Shown in pieces: positions 42,856 to 51,366 of a DNA stretch of 58,055 nt. Under the pieces are notes generated by a model. It was not told the origin of the DNA. It saw only the letters and a list, made by a program, of their open reading frames with translations, and searched no databases. The stretch comes from an uncultured Acetatifactor sp. (GTDB lineage: Bacteria; Bacillota; Clostridia; Lachnospirales; Lachnospiraceae). Location: the NCBI GenBank assembly GCA_910584435.1, contig CAJUAP010000026.1, positions 1 through 58,055 on the forward strand, read 5' to 3'. The position numbers were made by a program, and so were the translations under genes. The number at the start of each line of letters is the position of its first letter. Positions within the stretch are counted from its first letter, which is position 1.

Positions 42856-44241
42856 ATGGATGATAGGATGCAGAGCCAGCAGGAGAAGAGAGAGGCAAGG
42901 AGAAAAAGGCGTATCAGAAATCAAGTCATAGCTTATGTGGTAATGATTCTGCTGATTTTGGCTGCAGCAGCAGGCGTTGTGGGCGGCATACAATTTATTA
43001 AGGCTTATACACAGGGGCAGGAAGAGCAGGAGAAGAAGGACGATGCGGACGGAGACAGCCAGCCGGGGTCACAGGACGAAGAGCAGGACGACAACCAGAA
43101 TTCAAATCAAGATATCATAGATGATATTCTGTCATCGGAGGGAGAAATCGTGAAACCGGAAGAGCCTACGCCCGGTCCGCCGGAACTTACGCCGGAGGAG
43201 CTGCTGGAAGTGGATATCAATGCCAGAATTGAAGTGATGTCTTTGGAGGACAAGGTGGCAGGACTGTTTATTGTGACACCGGAAGCGATTACGAAGGTGA
43301 ACAATGCCGTGAGGGCCGGGGAGAGCACAAGGCAGGCGCTGGCGCAGTATGCCGTGGGAGGTTTGATTTATTTCGGCAATAATATACAATCTGAAAATCA
43401 GCTGAAAGAAATGCTGGAAAATACAAAGGAATACGCAAAATATCCGCTGTTTCTGGGGGTGGATGAGGAAGGCGGAAGTGTGGCAAGGATAGCTTCAGCC
43501 GGACTTGGTCCTGCAGTGGACGGTGCAGGGGCCATCGGAGCTGCAGGGGAAGCGGCAAATGCATACCAGGCGGGGGTGACGATCGGGGCTTCTCTGGCAG
43601 GACTTGGATTCAACCTTGATTTTGCGCCGGTGGCGGATCTGGCAAATGTGGAGGGCAGCGTCATGGCCGGACGTTCTTACGGTTCCGATGCATCCACGGC
43701 AGCAGGATTTGTGACATCCATGCTGTCAGGACTGGAAGAGCAGAAGGTCTTGGGATGTCTGAAGCATTTTCCGGGAATTGGCAGTACCACAGAGGATACC
43801 CATGTGGGAATGGCGTCCACGGACAGAAGTCTGGAGCAGTTTCAGGCGGAGGAATTTGTTGTGTTTCAGGCAGGAATTGATGCCGGAGCGGATATGATTA
43901 TGGTCAGTCATGTGGCGGCGCCGGGTCTGACGGAGAATCCGGAGCCCTGTATTTTTTCCAGGCATTTGGTGACGGATATCCTGAGGGATGAGATGGGATT
44001 TCAGGGAATTGTCATTACGGATGCGATGAATATGAAAGCAATTTCCGATTTTTATGGTGCGGATGAAGCGGCGGTGATGGCAATTCTGGCAGGGTGTGAT
44101 ATGCTGTTGATGCCGGAAGACTTCGAGAAGGCATACAACGGTGTCCTGCAGGCCATACAGGAGGGACATATTTCAGAGGAAAGAATCGACGATGCCCTAA
44201 GGCGTATTTACAGGGTGAAATATGGGGATAAATTGAATTAA
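42856..44241 (+). CDS. Glycoside hydrolase family 3 protein, beta-N-acetylhexosaminidase (NagZ-like)
   Basis: A membrane-anchored GH3 enzyme of 461 residues. A basic N-terminus (MDDRMQSQQEKREARRKRR) and a hydrophobic segment at ~28-52 serve as signal anchor. A low-complexity acidic linker (~60-110) precedes the catalytic barrel. The signature KHFPGIGSTTEDTHVGMAS carries the NagZ-type His/Asp pair that acts as acid/base, and ITDAMNMKAIS holds the Asp nucleophile. The active site would face outside the cell, so cleaving GlcNAc from peptidoglycan fragments or other glycans is likely. ATG 42,856 follows GGTGAGG; ATG 42,841 is possible. The galactan locus downstream has its own promoter. Confidence 0.88.
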   Translation: MDDRMQSQQEKREARRKRRIRNQVIAYVVMILLILAAAAGVVGGIQFIKAYTQGQEEQEKKDDADGDSQPGSQDEEQDDNQNSNQDIIDDILSSEGEIVKPEEPTPGPPELTPEELLEVDINARIEVMSLEDKVAGLFIVTPEAITKVNNAVRAGESTRQALAQYAVGGLIYFGNNIQSENQLKEMLENTKEYAKYPLFLGVDEEGGSVARIASAGLGPAVDGAGAIGAAGEAANAYQAGVTIGASLAGLGFNLDFAPVADLANVEGSVMAGRSYGSDASTAAGFVTSMLSGLEEQKVLGCLKHFPGIGSTTEDTHVGMASTDRSLEQFQAEEFVVFQAGIDAGADMIMVSHVAAPGLTENPEPCIFSRHLVTDILRDEMGFQGIVITDAMNMKAISDFYGADEAAVMAILAGCDMLLMPEDFEKAYNGVLQAIQEGHISEERIDDALRRIYRVKYGDKLN

Positions 44242-44302
44242 TACCGATTGAATTAGTACCGGGAGAGCAACGTTTGCTTTTGATGGGACGTCGGCTTAAA
44301 TG

Positions 44303-44334
44303 ATGCGCAACATATTTAAAAGTATGTTGCGCAT
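44303..44334. terminator. Hairpin after the GH3 gene
   Basis: ATGCGCAACATA (44,303-44,314) pairs perfectly with TATGTTGCGCAT (44,323-44,334). The T tract is interrupted (TTCTGCGTATTTTT). Confidence 0.7.
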
Positions 44335-44395
44335 TTCTGCGTATTTTTGGTAATTTTGTGTATTTTGTCATAAGATTTTTTTGGCGAGTAGTGCA

Positions 44396-44424
44396 TTGAC
44401 TATAAAAAAGGATAAGATTATAAT
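44396..44424 (+). promoter_or_regulatory. Sigma-A promoter of the glycan-uptake operon
   Basis: TTGACT at 44,396-44,401 and TATAAT at 44,419-44,424 with a 17-base spacer. The leader of ~200 bases to the first gene contains GCGCAACAAAG repeats. No clear LacI operator palindrome was found by eye. Confidence 0.85.
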
Positions 44425-44623
44425 TAAAATGTAGTGAAGAAAGTATAAAAATGTATGTAAATGGATGAGATATATGTATTAAATCATAAAAGCGCAACAA
44501 AGGCGCAACAAAGAAGCGCAGAAAATGCGGCAGGATTGGCAGCGGAAACCACAGGCCGTAAAGGTATGAGAAAGGGAGCGGTGCGTTCGGGATGGAGGCA
44601 GTCGCCGTGAAAGGAGAAGGGCA

Positions 44624-45601
44624 GTGAAAGTATCGGAGAAGAAGCGGACAAATGAATTGCGGAAGAGATCTAATGGGTCAGGGGGGGTGAAAGGTTTTAT
44701 TAAAAAGGTATATAAGTACCGCGCGTTTCTTCTGATGCTTGCGCCGGCAGTGATTTATACCTTGATTTTCGCTTATTATCCCATGACGGGTATTGTACTG
44801 GCATTCAAGCGGTATACCTATGCAGGAGGTATCTGGGGAAGCGACTGGAACGGCTTTGAGAATTTTAAGTTTTTCTTCAAATCGGGTCAGGCAGGATTGG
44901 TGACGCGCAATACGGTGTTATATAATGTGGCGTTCATTGTGATAAATACAGTGGTTCAGATTGCGGTAGCTATTCTTCTGACGGAAATACATAATAAACA
45001 TTATCGTAAAATAACTCAGTCCATTATGTTCCTGCCGTATTTTATCTCCTGGGTTATTGTGGGCGTCATGGCGTTTAACATTTTCAGCTCTGATTACGGA
45101 TTCCTGAACACTTTGATTATGGCCTTAGGAGGAGAGAAGATCAGTTTCTACACCACTCCCCAGGCGTGGCCCTTTATTATCGTATTCTTCAATTTGTGGA
45201 AGGGTGTGGGATATGGGTCGGTTATGTATCTGGCGGCCATAATGGGAATTGACACATCCATCTACGAAGCGGCGGCAATTGACGGAGCCAATGTATTCCA
45301 GAGAATCTTCAAAGTAACGATTCCTATGATTATGCCGACTACGATTATCCTGTTCCTGCTCTCCGTGGGAGGTATTTTTAAAGGAAACTTTGATATGTTC
45401 TATAATTTGGTGGGAAATAACGGACTCTTGTACAATTATACGGATGTGATTGACACTCTGACCTTCAGGGCTTTGATAACAAACAGTGATTTCGGTATGT
45501 CCGCGGCAATCGGTCTGTTCCAGTCGGTGCTCTGCTTTATTACGGTGGTGTGCGTCAATAAGCTGGTAGGGCTTTATGACCGGGATGCCACATTGTTCTA
45601 A
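44624..45601 (+). CDS. Carbohydrate ABC transporter permease (LplB-like)
   Basis: An inner-membrane permease of 325 residues of the LplB subgroup, which imports oligosaccharides. Six membrane segments begin near residue 35 (FLLMLAPAVIYTLIFAYYPM). The cytoplasmic coupling loop has the EAA-type motif YEAAAIDGANVFQRIFKVTIP (near 215-235), which contacts the ATPase. It starts at GTG 44,624 behind AAGGAGAAGG. The second permease and the binding protein follow, but no ATPase gene is present, as is common in this group where a shared MsmX-type ATPase serves several importers. Confidence 0.93.
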   Translation: MKVSEKKRTNELRKRSNGSGGVKGFIKKVYKYRAFLLMLAPAVIYTLIFAYYPMTGIVLAFKRYTYAGGIWGSDWNGFENFKFFFKSGQAGLVTRNTVLYNVAFIVINTVVQIAVAILLTEIHNKHYRKITQSIMFLPYFISWVIVGVMAFNIFSSDYGFLNTLIMALGGEKISFYTTPQAWPFIIVFFNLWKGVGYGSVMYLAAIMGIDTSIYEAAAIDGANVFQRIFKVTIPMIMPTTIILFLLSVGGIFKGNFDMFYNLVGNNGLLYNYTDVIDTLTFRALITNSDFGMSAAIGLFQSVLCFITVVCVNKLVGLYDRDATLF

Positions 45602-45728
45602 GGGGTCTTCATATGAAAGCACATCATAAGCGGACGATAGAAGCTGTAAGCGGAAGTAAATCAAAAATGGATGCAGAGCATACAGCGCCGTAAGAGGCTG
45701 CTGTAGAAATTAACTGGGAGGTAGAATC

Positions 45729-46655
45729 ATGGCGGCATCGAGTAGTCATTTGGGTAGGGTAAAAAACGGAAAAGATGTGGCAGCACTGAATGTTATTTCA
45801 TATGTTTTCTGTGGGTTTATGGCATTGATTTGTCTTGTGCCATTTCTGATGATAGTGTCAGGCTCTTTTTCTTCGGAGACTGCAATCGTACAAAACGGTT
45901 TCAGTCTGTGGCCGCAGGAATTTAGTCTGGAGGCGTATAAAACGGTGTTCCGGGAGCCGATGGTAGTGTTCAGGGCATATGCCACTACCATTGGGCTGAC
46001 CATTGCGGGTACACTGCTGGGGCTGGCAATGCAGACCATGACCGCTTATGTGCTGGCAAGGAAGGAGTTTGAGTGGAGAAATTTCTTTTCCTTTTTCTTC
46101 TATTTCACCACATTATTCAGCGGCGGTCTGGTTCCCTATTATCTGCTGATGAGAAGAACGCTGCATCTGGTGGATTCTTATCTGGCGTTACTGCTGCCGC
46201 TGGTGTTCAGTGTGTATAATCTGCTGATTATGAAAAGTTATATTATGGGTATTCCGGATTCCCTGGTGGATGCGGCGAAGATAGACGGCTGTGGGGAATT
46301 CAGGACGCTGGTGCAGGTGGTGGTGCCTCTGATTAAACCGGCACTGGCCACGGTGGGGCTGTTTATTGCACTGGCTTATTGGAATGACTGGTATAATGCA
46401 ATGCTGTATATCAATTCGTCCGAAAAATATCCGCTGCAGTATTTCCTGTACCAGCAGATCACGGATATTGAAGCTTATAAGAAACTGATAGCAAACGGTA
46501 CCGTCAGCAGTGCTGTGGTCAGTGCGGTGTCGCTGCCCACACAGACCTTGAAAATGGCATTGACCATTGTTGTGACAGGACCTATTGTATTGGCATATCC
46601 CTTTGTGCAGAAATATTTTGTACAGGGTATTACCATTGGAGCCGTCAAGGGCTGA
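45729..46655 (+). CDS. Carbohydrate ABC transporter permease (YtcP-like)
   Basis: The second permease, 308 residues, partner of the LplB-like subunit. Six membrane segments begin near residue 25 (FCGFMALICLVPFLMIVSGS). The ATPase contact loop reads DSLVDAAKIDGCGEFRTLVQVVVP (near 178-201). The family's C-terminal segment YPFVQKYFVQGITIGAVKG closes the protein. It starts at ATG 45,729 behind GGGAGG. The gap before it (about 127 bases) holds no other gene, and the binding protein starts about 50 bases after it, so the three form one importer. Confidence 0.93.
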   Translation: MAASSSHLGRVKNGKDVAALNVISYVFCGFMALICLVPFLMIVSGSFSSETAIVQNGFSLWPQEFSLEAYKTVFREPMVVFRAYATTIGLTIAGTLLGLAMQTMTAYVLARKEFEWRNFFSFFFYFTTLFSGGLVPYYLLMRRTLHLVDSYLALLLPLVFSVYNLLIMKSYIMGIPDSLVDAAKIDGCGEFRTLVQVVVPLIKPALATVGLFIALAYWNDWYNAMLYINSSEKYPLQYFLYQQITDIEAYKKLIANGTVSSAVVSAVSLPTQTLKMALTIVVTGPIVLAYPFVQKYFVQGITIGAVKG

Positions 46656-46707
46656 TGGAATAGAGAAGGCGGTAGTAATGATATTATATATATTAAAGGA
46701 GGGCATT

Positions 46708-48240
46708 ATGAAAAAGAATGTGAAAAAATTGGCAGCACTGTCCATGAGTGCGGCGCTGGCGGCAGGAATGCTGGCCGGCTGCGGCAATAAGGAAGATGCG
46801 GGCCAGGGCGGCAGCGGCGGAGATACTTCCGAGTATGTGGAATTGAAAATGTATCTGCTGGGCGACAGAACCCCTGATTTTGACGAGGTTTACGGAGAAA
46901 TCAATAATATTCTGAAGGAGAAGCTGAACTGCACGATTTCCGTGGATTTTCTCTCCTGGGGCGAGCATGATACGAAATATTCTCTGCTGTTTGCAGGAGA
47001 AGAAGAGTTCGATCTGGTGTTCACGGCTTCCAGCTGGGGGCATTATGAGCAGACCGTATCCATGGGAGGCTTCTATCCGCTGACAGAGGAGTTTGTTCAG
47101 ACATATGCGCCGGATATCTGGAAGGTAGTGCCTGAGATGGCGTGGAGCCAGGCGAAAATAGACGGTGTGGCGTATATGGTTCCAAATTATCAAAATGAAT
47201 TTGGCCAGGATGTGTTGGCGGTTCGCGGAGACTTAATGGCTAAGTACGGAATCAGCAAGATTACCAACTGGGACGAGCTGATTGCATTCTACAAAGCCTG
47301 CGCGGCAGACGGAATGTATGCGAGCCAGGGCGGACCATGGTATCAGTATTTCCAGGGAAAGGGTTATACGACAACAGGAGGCGGACCCAAGTCAGGTGAA
47401 CTGATTCTGTATCATACCCAGGATGCCAATGATTTGAGCTTTACCTATCTGCTTGACTGGGATGGCTTCACGGATTACTGCCATCAGATGAAAGAGCTGG
47501 CTGATTTGAAATGCTGGTCTTCGGATGTGCTCAATTCCAGTGACGAGAGACAGACAGGGCTTCTGACAGGTAGAACCGCAGGCATGATATGGAATCTGGG
47601 AAGCTGCAAGACGTATGCTGCCCAGGCCAATCAGGAACATCCCGAGTGGAATGTTACCATCGTAGATCCGGTAGCAGCCCTGCCTAAGAGAGTGCAGTCA
47701 TATATTAACAATGGTGTGGCCATCAATGTCAACAGCCGTCATCCGGAGCGTGCAATGATGGTGCTGAACGAGTTTTATACCAATCCTGAAATCAATGATA
47801 TGACCAGATTCGGTATTGAGGGTAAACATTGGGAAGCAGTGGGGGATGACCAGTACAAGGTAATTGACGAGAGCAACTTTGGCGTGGACAGCAACTGTAA
47901 CTGGGGCTGGATGAATGCAGAAATCAAGAGAACGGAGTATATCGAAAACAGGACACCTTTGGATGATACATATGATACGATTATGGATGTGTGGAATAAT
48001 AATGTGAAACCCGAACATATTTATGATGGTTTCAACTTTGATTCCACCAAAGTGGCTACCCAGATGGCAGCAGTGGATGCAACGATTACCACTTATTATG
48101 ATCCTCTGGTGAACGGGCTGGTGACGGATGTGGATAAGACCCTGGATGAGTTCAGGGCAGCTCTGGAAACTGCCGGTATCAGGGACATTATTGCGGAGCT
48201 TGAGAGCCAGGCAGCAGCATATGTAGCTTCCAGACAATAG
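46708..48240 (+). CDS. Extracellular solute-binding lipoprotein of the sugar importer
   Basis: A 510-residue lipoprotein that captures the oligosaccharide for the permease pair. The signal peptide is MKKNVKKLAALSMSAALAAG with lipobox LAGC (Cys24), followed by a Gly-rich tether. The mature part has the two-lobed fold of large binding proteins in the LplA/YtcQ group: YLLGDRTPDFDEVYGEINNI near the N-terminus and a DALFSASSWGHYEQ-like ligand segment written here as FDLVFTASSWGHYEQ. ATG 46,708 is set behind AAAGGAGGG; the frame is open upstream into the permease gene. A terminator-like hairpin follows its stop. Confidence 0.94.
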   Translation: MKKNVKKLAALSMSAALAAGMLAGCGNKEDAGQGGSGGDTSEYVELKMYLLGDRTPDFDEVYGEINNILKEKLNCTISVDFLSWGEHDTKYSLLFAGEEEFDLVFTASSWGHYEQTVSMGGFYPLTEEFVQTYAPDIWKVVPEMAWSQAKIDGVAYMVPNYQNEFGQDVLAVRGDLMAKYGISKITNWDELIAFYKACAADGMYASQGGPWYQYFQGKGYTTTGGGPKSGELILYHTQDANDLSFTYLLDWDGFTDYCHQMKELADLKCWSSDVLNSSDERQTGLLTGRTAGMIWNLGSCKTYAAQANQEHPEWNVTIVDPVAALPKRVQSYINNGVAINVNSRHPERAMMVLNEFYTNPEINDMTRFGIEGKHWEAVGDDQYKVIDESNFGVDSNCNWGWMNAEIKRTEYIENRTPLDDTYDTIMDVWNNNVKPEHIYDGFNFDSTKVATQMAAVDATITTYYDPLVNGLVTDVDKTLDEFRAALETAGIRDIIAELESQAAAYVASRQ

Positions 48241-48277
48241 TTTTGAATTATTTATATACTGTATAAACATGTATATT

Positions 48278-48314
48278 ACCAATAAGGGGCTGTCATTTGG
48301 CAGCTCCTTATTGG
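48278..48314 (+). terminator. Terminator-like hairpin after the binding-protein gene
   Basis: CCAATAAGG-GCTG (from 48,279) pairs with CAGC-CCTTATTGG (ending 48,315) with one mismatch. It lacks a T tract and may reduce rather than stop transcription into the LacI gene. Confidence 0.6.
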
Positions 48315-48370
48315 CACATCATGCTGAGAGCAGTCCGCATGCGGGCAGATATTATTCGTTCCTGTGGATG

Positions 48371-48529
48371 CAGCAGGAAAAGCGGCATAAGGAAGAAGAG
48401 CAGAAGCAACGGAAAAAACGGAATAAAGAAGAGAAGAAACAGCAGGAAAAGCGGCATAAGGAAGAAGAGCAGAAACAACGGAAAAAACGGAATAAGAAAG
48501 AAGAGCAGAAGCAACAGGAAAAGCGGTAA
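48371..48529 (+). repeat. Codon-phased 69/72-bp tandem repeat before the LacI gene
   Basis: Unit 1 (48,371-48,439, 69 bp), unit 2 (48,440-48,511, 72 bp) and a partial unit 3 (48,512-48,529) are nearly identical. Both periods are multiples of three and one frame stays open from ATG 48,269 (or 48,368) to TAA 48,527. It encodes a repeated Lys/Arg/Glu/Gln peptide of the type QQEKRHKEEEQKQRKK. No ribosome binding site precedes either start, so translation is uncertain. The repeat ends 12 bases before the LacI start and shares the space of its ribosome binding site region. Confidence 0.85.
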
Positions 48530-48541
48530 GGGGAAAAAGCA

Positions 48542-49522
48542 ATGACATTGGATGAGATGGCAAGGGAACTGGGAGTATCCAAGAGTACGGTGTCCAGAGC
48601 TCTATCTGGAAAAGGGAGAATCGGCGAGAATACAAGGAAAAAAATTGCAGAGTTTGCCAGGAGGCAGGAAATGGCTGCGGATACGGAACAATTCTGTGCC
48701 ACGCGCAATCTGGGAGTGGTATTGCCGTCGGATGTGTATTTAAACGGAGGCCCCTATTTTCAGGAATGTATTCTGGGAATCTGTGAGACGGCAAACTTTC
48801 TGGAATATGAAGTGCTGATTACATCTGCCACTGCCAGGGATATCTCCGGTATTCGGAAGCTGGTGGAAAAGAAGAAGGTGGACGGTATTATTCTGACCAG
48901 AGGGATGGAGGATGACAGAGCGATACAATATCTGGCAGAAGTGGGGTTCCCTACAGGGCTGACGGGTATCTGTAACAGGGAAGGGATTATTCAGGTGGAT
49001 ACGGATAACGAGGGGGCGGCGGAAAGCCTCACGTCCCTGATGATAAGCAGAGGTTACCGCAGATTTGCCCTTGTCATAGACAATATGGAATACAATGTGA
49101 ATAAAAGCAGGTATAGCGGTTTTGGCAGTGCACTGATTAAAAACGGTATTTCACTTAAGAGACAGATGGTGATTACGGATCCTTTGAAAGTGGAACTGCT
49201 GGATTCTGTGATTCAGGAGCTGGTGTCAAAAAAGGTGGAATGTATTATCTGCGGGGATGACGTCATCTGTACCAGGATTATGTCAAATCTCCAGGCCCAG
49301 GGGTATCGGATTCCTAAGGATATATCGGTGGCATCGCTGTATAACAGTCCCAATCTGGATTGCTTTACGCCCTCTGTGACGGCGGTAAAGGTGTCGGCGA
49401 GACAGGTGGGGAATATGATCAGCAAGCAGATGATTAATTATCTCACAGGTGAGGAATATATGCAGAGAACCATTATGGACTATGAAATATTGGTGCGTAA
49501 ATCTGCAAGCGGATTAGGGTAG
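48542..49522 (+). CDS. LacI family transcriptional regulator
   Basis: A 326-residue repressor or activator of sugar genes. The N-terminal helix-turn-helix with hinge is TLDEMARELGVSKSTVSRAL followed by GKGRIGENTRKKI. The periplasmic-binding-like effector domain (~55-326) has the usual LGVVLPSD start and the FALVIDNMEYNVNKSRYSGF hinge region. It starts at ATG 48,542 behind AAGGGG. Located between the importer and the glycoside hydrolase genes, it most likely controls both in response to a galactan-derived oligosaccharide. That ligand is inferred from the neighbours. Confidence 0.93.
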   Translation: MTLDEMARELGVSKSTVSRALSGKGRIGENTRKKIAEFARRQEMAADTEQFCATRNLGVVLPSDVYLNGGPYFQECILGICETANFLEYEVLITSATARDISGIRKLVEKKKVDGIILTRGMEDDRAIQYLAEVGFPTGLTGICNREGIIQVDTDNEGAAESLTSLMISRGYRRFALVIDNMEYNVNKSRYSGFGSALIKNGISLKRQMVITDPLKVELLDSVIQELVSKKVECIICGDDVICTRIMSNLQAQGYRIPKDISVASLYNSPNLDCFTPSVTAVKVSARQVGNMISKQMINYLTGEEYMQRTIMDYEILVRKSASGLG

Positions 49523-49598
49523 TGTCAAATAAAACTGAACCGAAAAAACAGGTGCAGAAGAATCTTGAAAACTGCGGATCGGGCGGAGGGAAAACGGG

Positions 49599-51176
49599 AT
49601 GAAACATTTTTACAAGGGAGTGGATATTTCTTCTCTGGAGCAATGTCTTGAGGAAGGAATGCAGGTACGGGATATGGACGGCAGGGTCACGGAACCCTTT
49701 GCGCTGTTGAAAAAATACGGTGTCAACAGTGTCAGGCTGCGTATCTGGGTCAATCCGGAGAACGAGCCGGAATCGAAGGGATATTGCAGCCTGGAGCATA
49801 CTTTGAGAATGGCAGAGCGCATCAGGGAAAATGGCATGAGCTTCCTGCTTGATTTCCATTCTTCGGACTTCTGGGCAGATCCGGGGCACCAGAAGAAGCC
49901 CTTGGCCTGGGCAGGGCTGGGCAGAGCGGAACTGGAGCAGACGGTATATGAGTATACCCGCAATACCCTGATGGAATTCAAGAGACAGGGAGTGCTGCCC
50001 CATATGGTACAGATAGGAAATGAAATCCGCAGCGGTCTGCTGTTTCCTGAGGGAGAGCTGCCGGATTATCAGGGTATGGTGTCCCTGGTCAATGCGGGCA
50101 TCCGGGCCGCCCGTGCTGCGGCAGGAAAAGATGAGATGCAGGTGATGATTCATCTGGATCAGGGGGGCAGGTACAAATGGCTGCATCAGTGGTTTGATAC
50201 GGCCATCGCCTGCGGATTGGAGGATTTTGATCTGATAGGTTTGTCTTATTATCCGTTCTGGCATGGAAGCTTTCTGGACGTAAAGGCATCCATGGAGCAG
50301 CTTTCAGAAAAGTATCAAAAGCCCATACTGCTGGTGGAAACGGCTTATGCGTGGAGGGAAAGTGAGAAAGGCTTTATTGATAAGGAACAGATTCGTATCG
50401 GGGGACTGCCTGCATCGCCGGGAGGACAAAAAGATACGCTGGAAATTTTGATGTATTTATTAGAGAAACTGCCCAGGGACAGGGGGCTGGGAATTTACTA
50501 TTGGGAACCTCTCTGCATTCCTGAACCGGGCAAGGGGGGATGGGGAGAGAACATGGGGCTGCTGGATGAAGAGGGAAGAGTGATGGAAGGAATCACAGCG
50601 TTTGCCATGACGGACGCGGAACGGGGCAGGATGCCGGAGGGCTGGCCGGAATTGGAGAAGAAGCTGCGCAGGGAGGCGGAGAACGATTGGGAGGAAGGCA
50701 TCTGCAAAGATGGCGGGGAGAATCTATTGACAAATGGGGATTTTTCAAGATATGATGATACTTGGACAATGGAAGGGGAGGAAGGGGTGAAGCTTTCCTA
50801 TCCGGAGGGAAAACCGGGAAGCACATCCCGTATCTTCCAGGTGGAAAGTCCCAGGAATTTTAAGTTCCGGATGGCAGCGGAGATGGTGCTGCCGGAAGCA
50901 GGGAGGTATATACTGTATATGGAAGCGATGGGAGCGGATACCACAGGGGTGGATATCCGGCTTTATGTGGAAGGGCCTTCGGATGCCGCTGCGGAAAAGG
51001 CGGTTCATGCTGTGGAGACGGTAGTTCATCCCGTGGAGCGATGGCAGGGATACAGACTGGAATTTGCAGGTGAAGCGGGAGACCGGGTGAAGGCGGGGAT
51101 TGTGATGGCATCGCCGCCCATGGTTTTCTCCGTGAGGAATTTCCGGCTGGTTAGACTGAGAGAGATTCGGGGCTGA
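49599..51176 (+). CDS. GH53 endo-beta-1,4-galactanase
   Basis: Cleaves beta-1,4-galactan, the backbone of type I arabinogalactan. A 525-residue protein with the GH53 barrel in the first ~340 residues: KGVDISSLEQ, VRLRIWVNPE, FLLDFHSSDFWADPGHQ, the acid/base Glu142 in IGNEIRSG and the nucleophile Glu247 in LVETAYAW. The C-terminal ~145 residues (from NLLTNGDFSRY) form a beta-sandwich of carbohydrate-binding type. No signal peptide is visible, so it is probably intracellular and processes imported oligosaccharides, unlike most secreted GH53 enzymes. The start is ATG 49,599 behind GGAGGG. It follows the LacI gene by 76 bases. Confidence 0.93.
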   Translation: MKHFYKGVDISSLEQCLEEGMQVRDMDGRVTEPFALLKKYGVNSVRLRIWVNPENEPESKGYCSLEHTLRMAERIRENGMSFLLDFHSSDFWADPGHQKKPLAWAGLGRAELEQTVYEYTRNTLMEFKRQGVLPHMVQIGNEIRSGLLFPEGELPDYQGMVSLVNAGIRAARAAAGKDEMQVMIHLDQGGRYKWLHQWFDTAIACGLEDFDLIGLSYYPFWHGSFLDVKASMEQLSEKYQKPILLVETAYAWRESEKGFIDKEQIRIGGLPASPGGQKDTLEILMYLLEKLPRDRGLGIYYWEPLCIPEPGKGGWGENMGLLDEEGRVMEGITAFAMTDAERGRMPEGWPELEKKLRREAENDWEEGICKDGGENLLTNGDFSRYDDTWTMEGEEGVKLSYPEGKPGSTSRIFQVESPRNFKFRMAAEMVLPEAGRYILYMEAMGADTTGVDIRLYVEGPSDAAAEKAVHAVETVVHPVERWQGYRLEFAGEAGDRVKAGIVMASPPMVFSVRNFRLVRLREIRG

Positions 51177-51366
51177 TGTGCAGTGTCCCTGAGAGGGCGG
51201 CACCGATATGTATGATTCGGCTGGTGCATTTTGATGCGGGATGCCGCTGGCTGGATTGCTTCGACCGCCTGGGCAGAATTAGAAGAAGTGTAAAAGTACA
51301 TGGGAGTATAAGAATATATGTATATAAGAATACGTGCATTTAAGCAGAAAGCGAGGTTTTGTAACT

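Noticed and set aside
48269..48529. Annotating the charged-repeat frame as a firm coding gene
   Set aside because: No ribosome binding site and low complexity; kept only as a repeat with possible translation.
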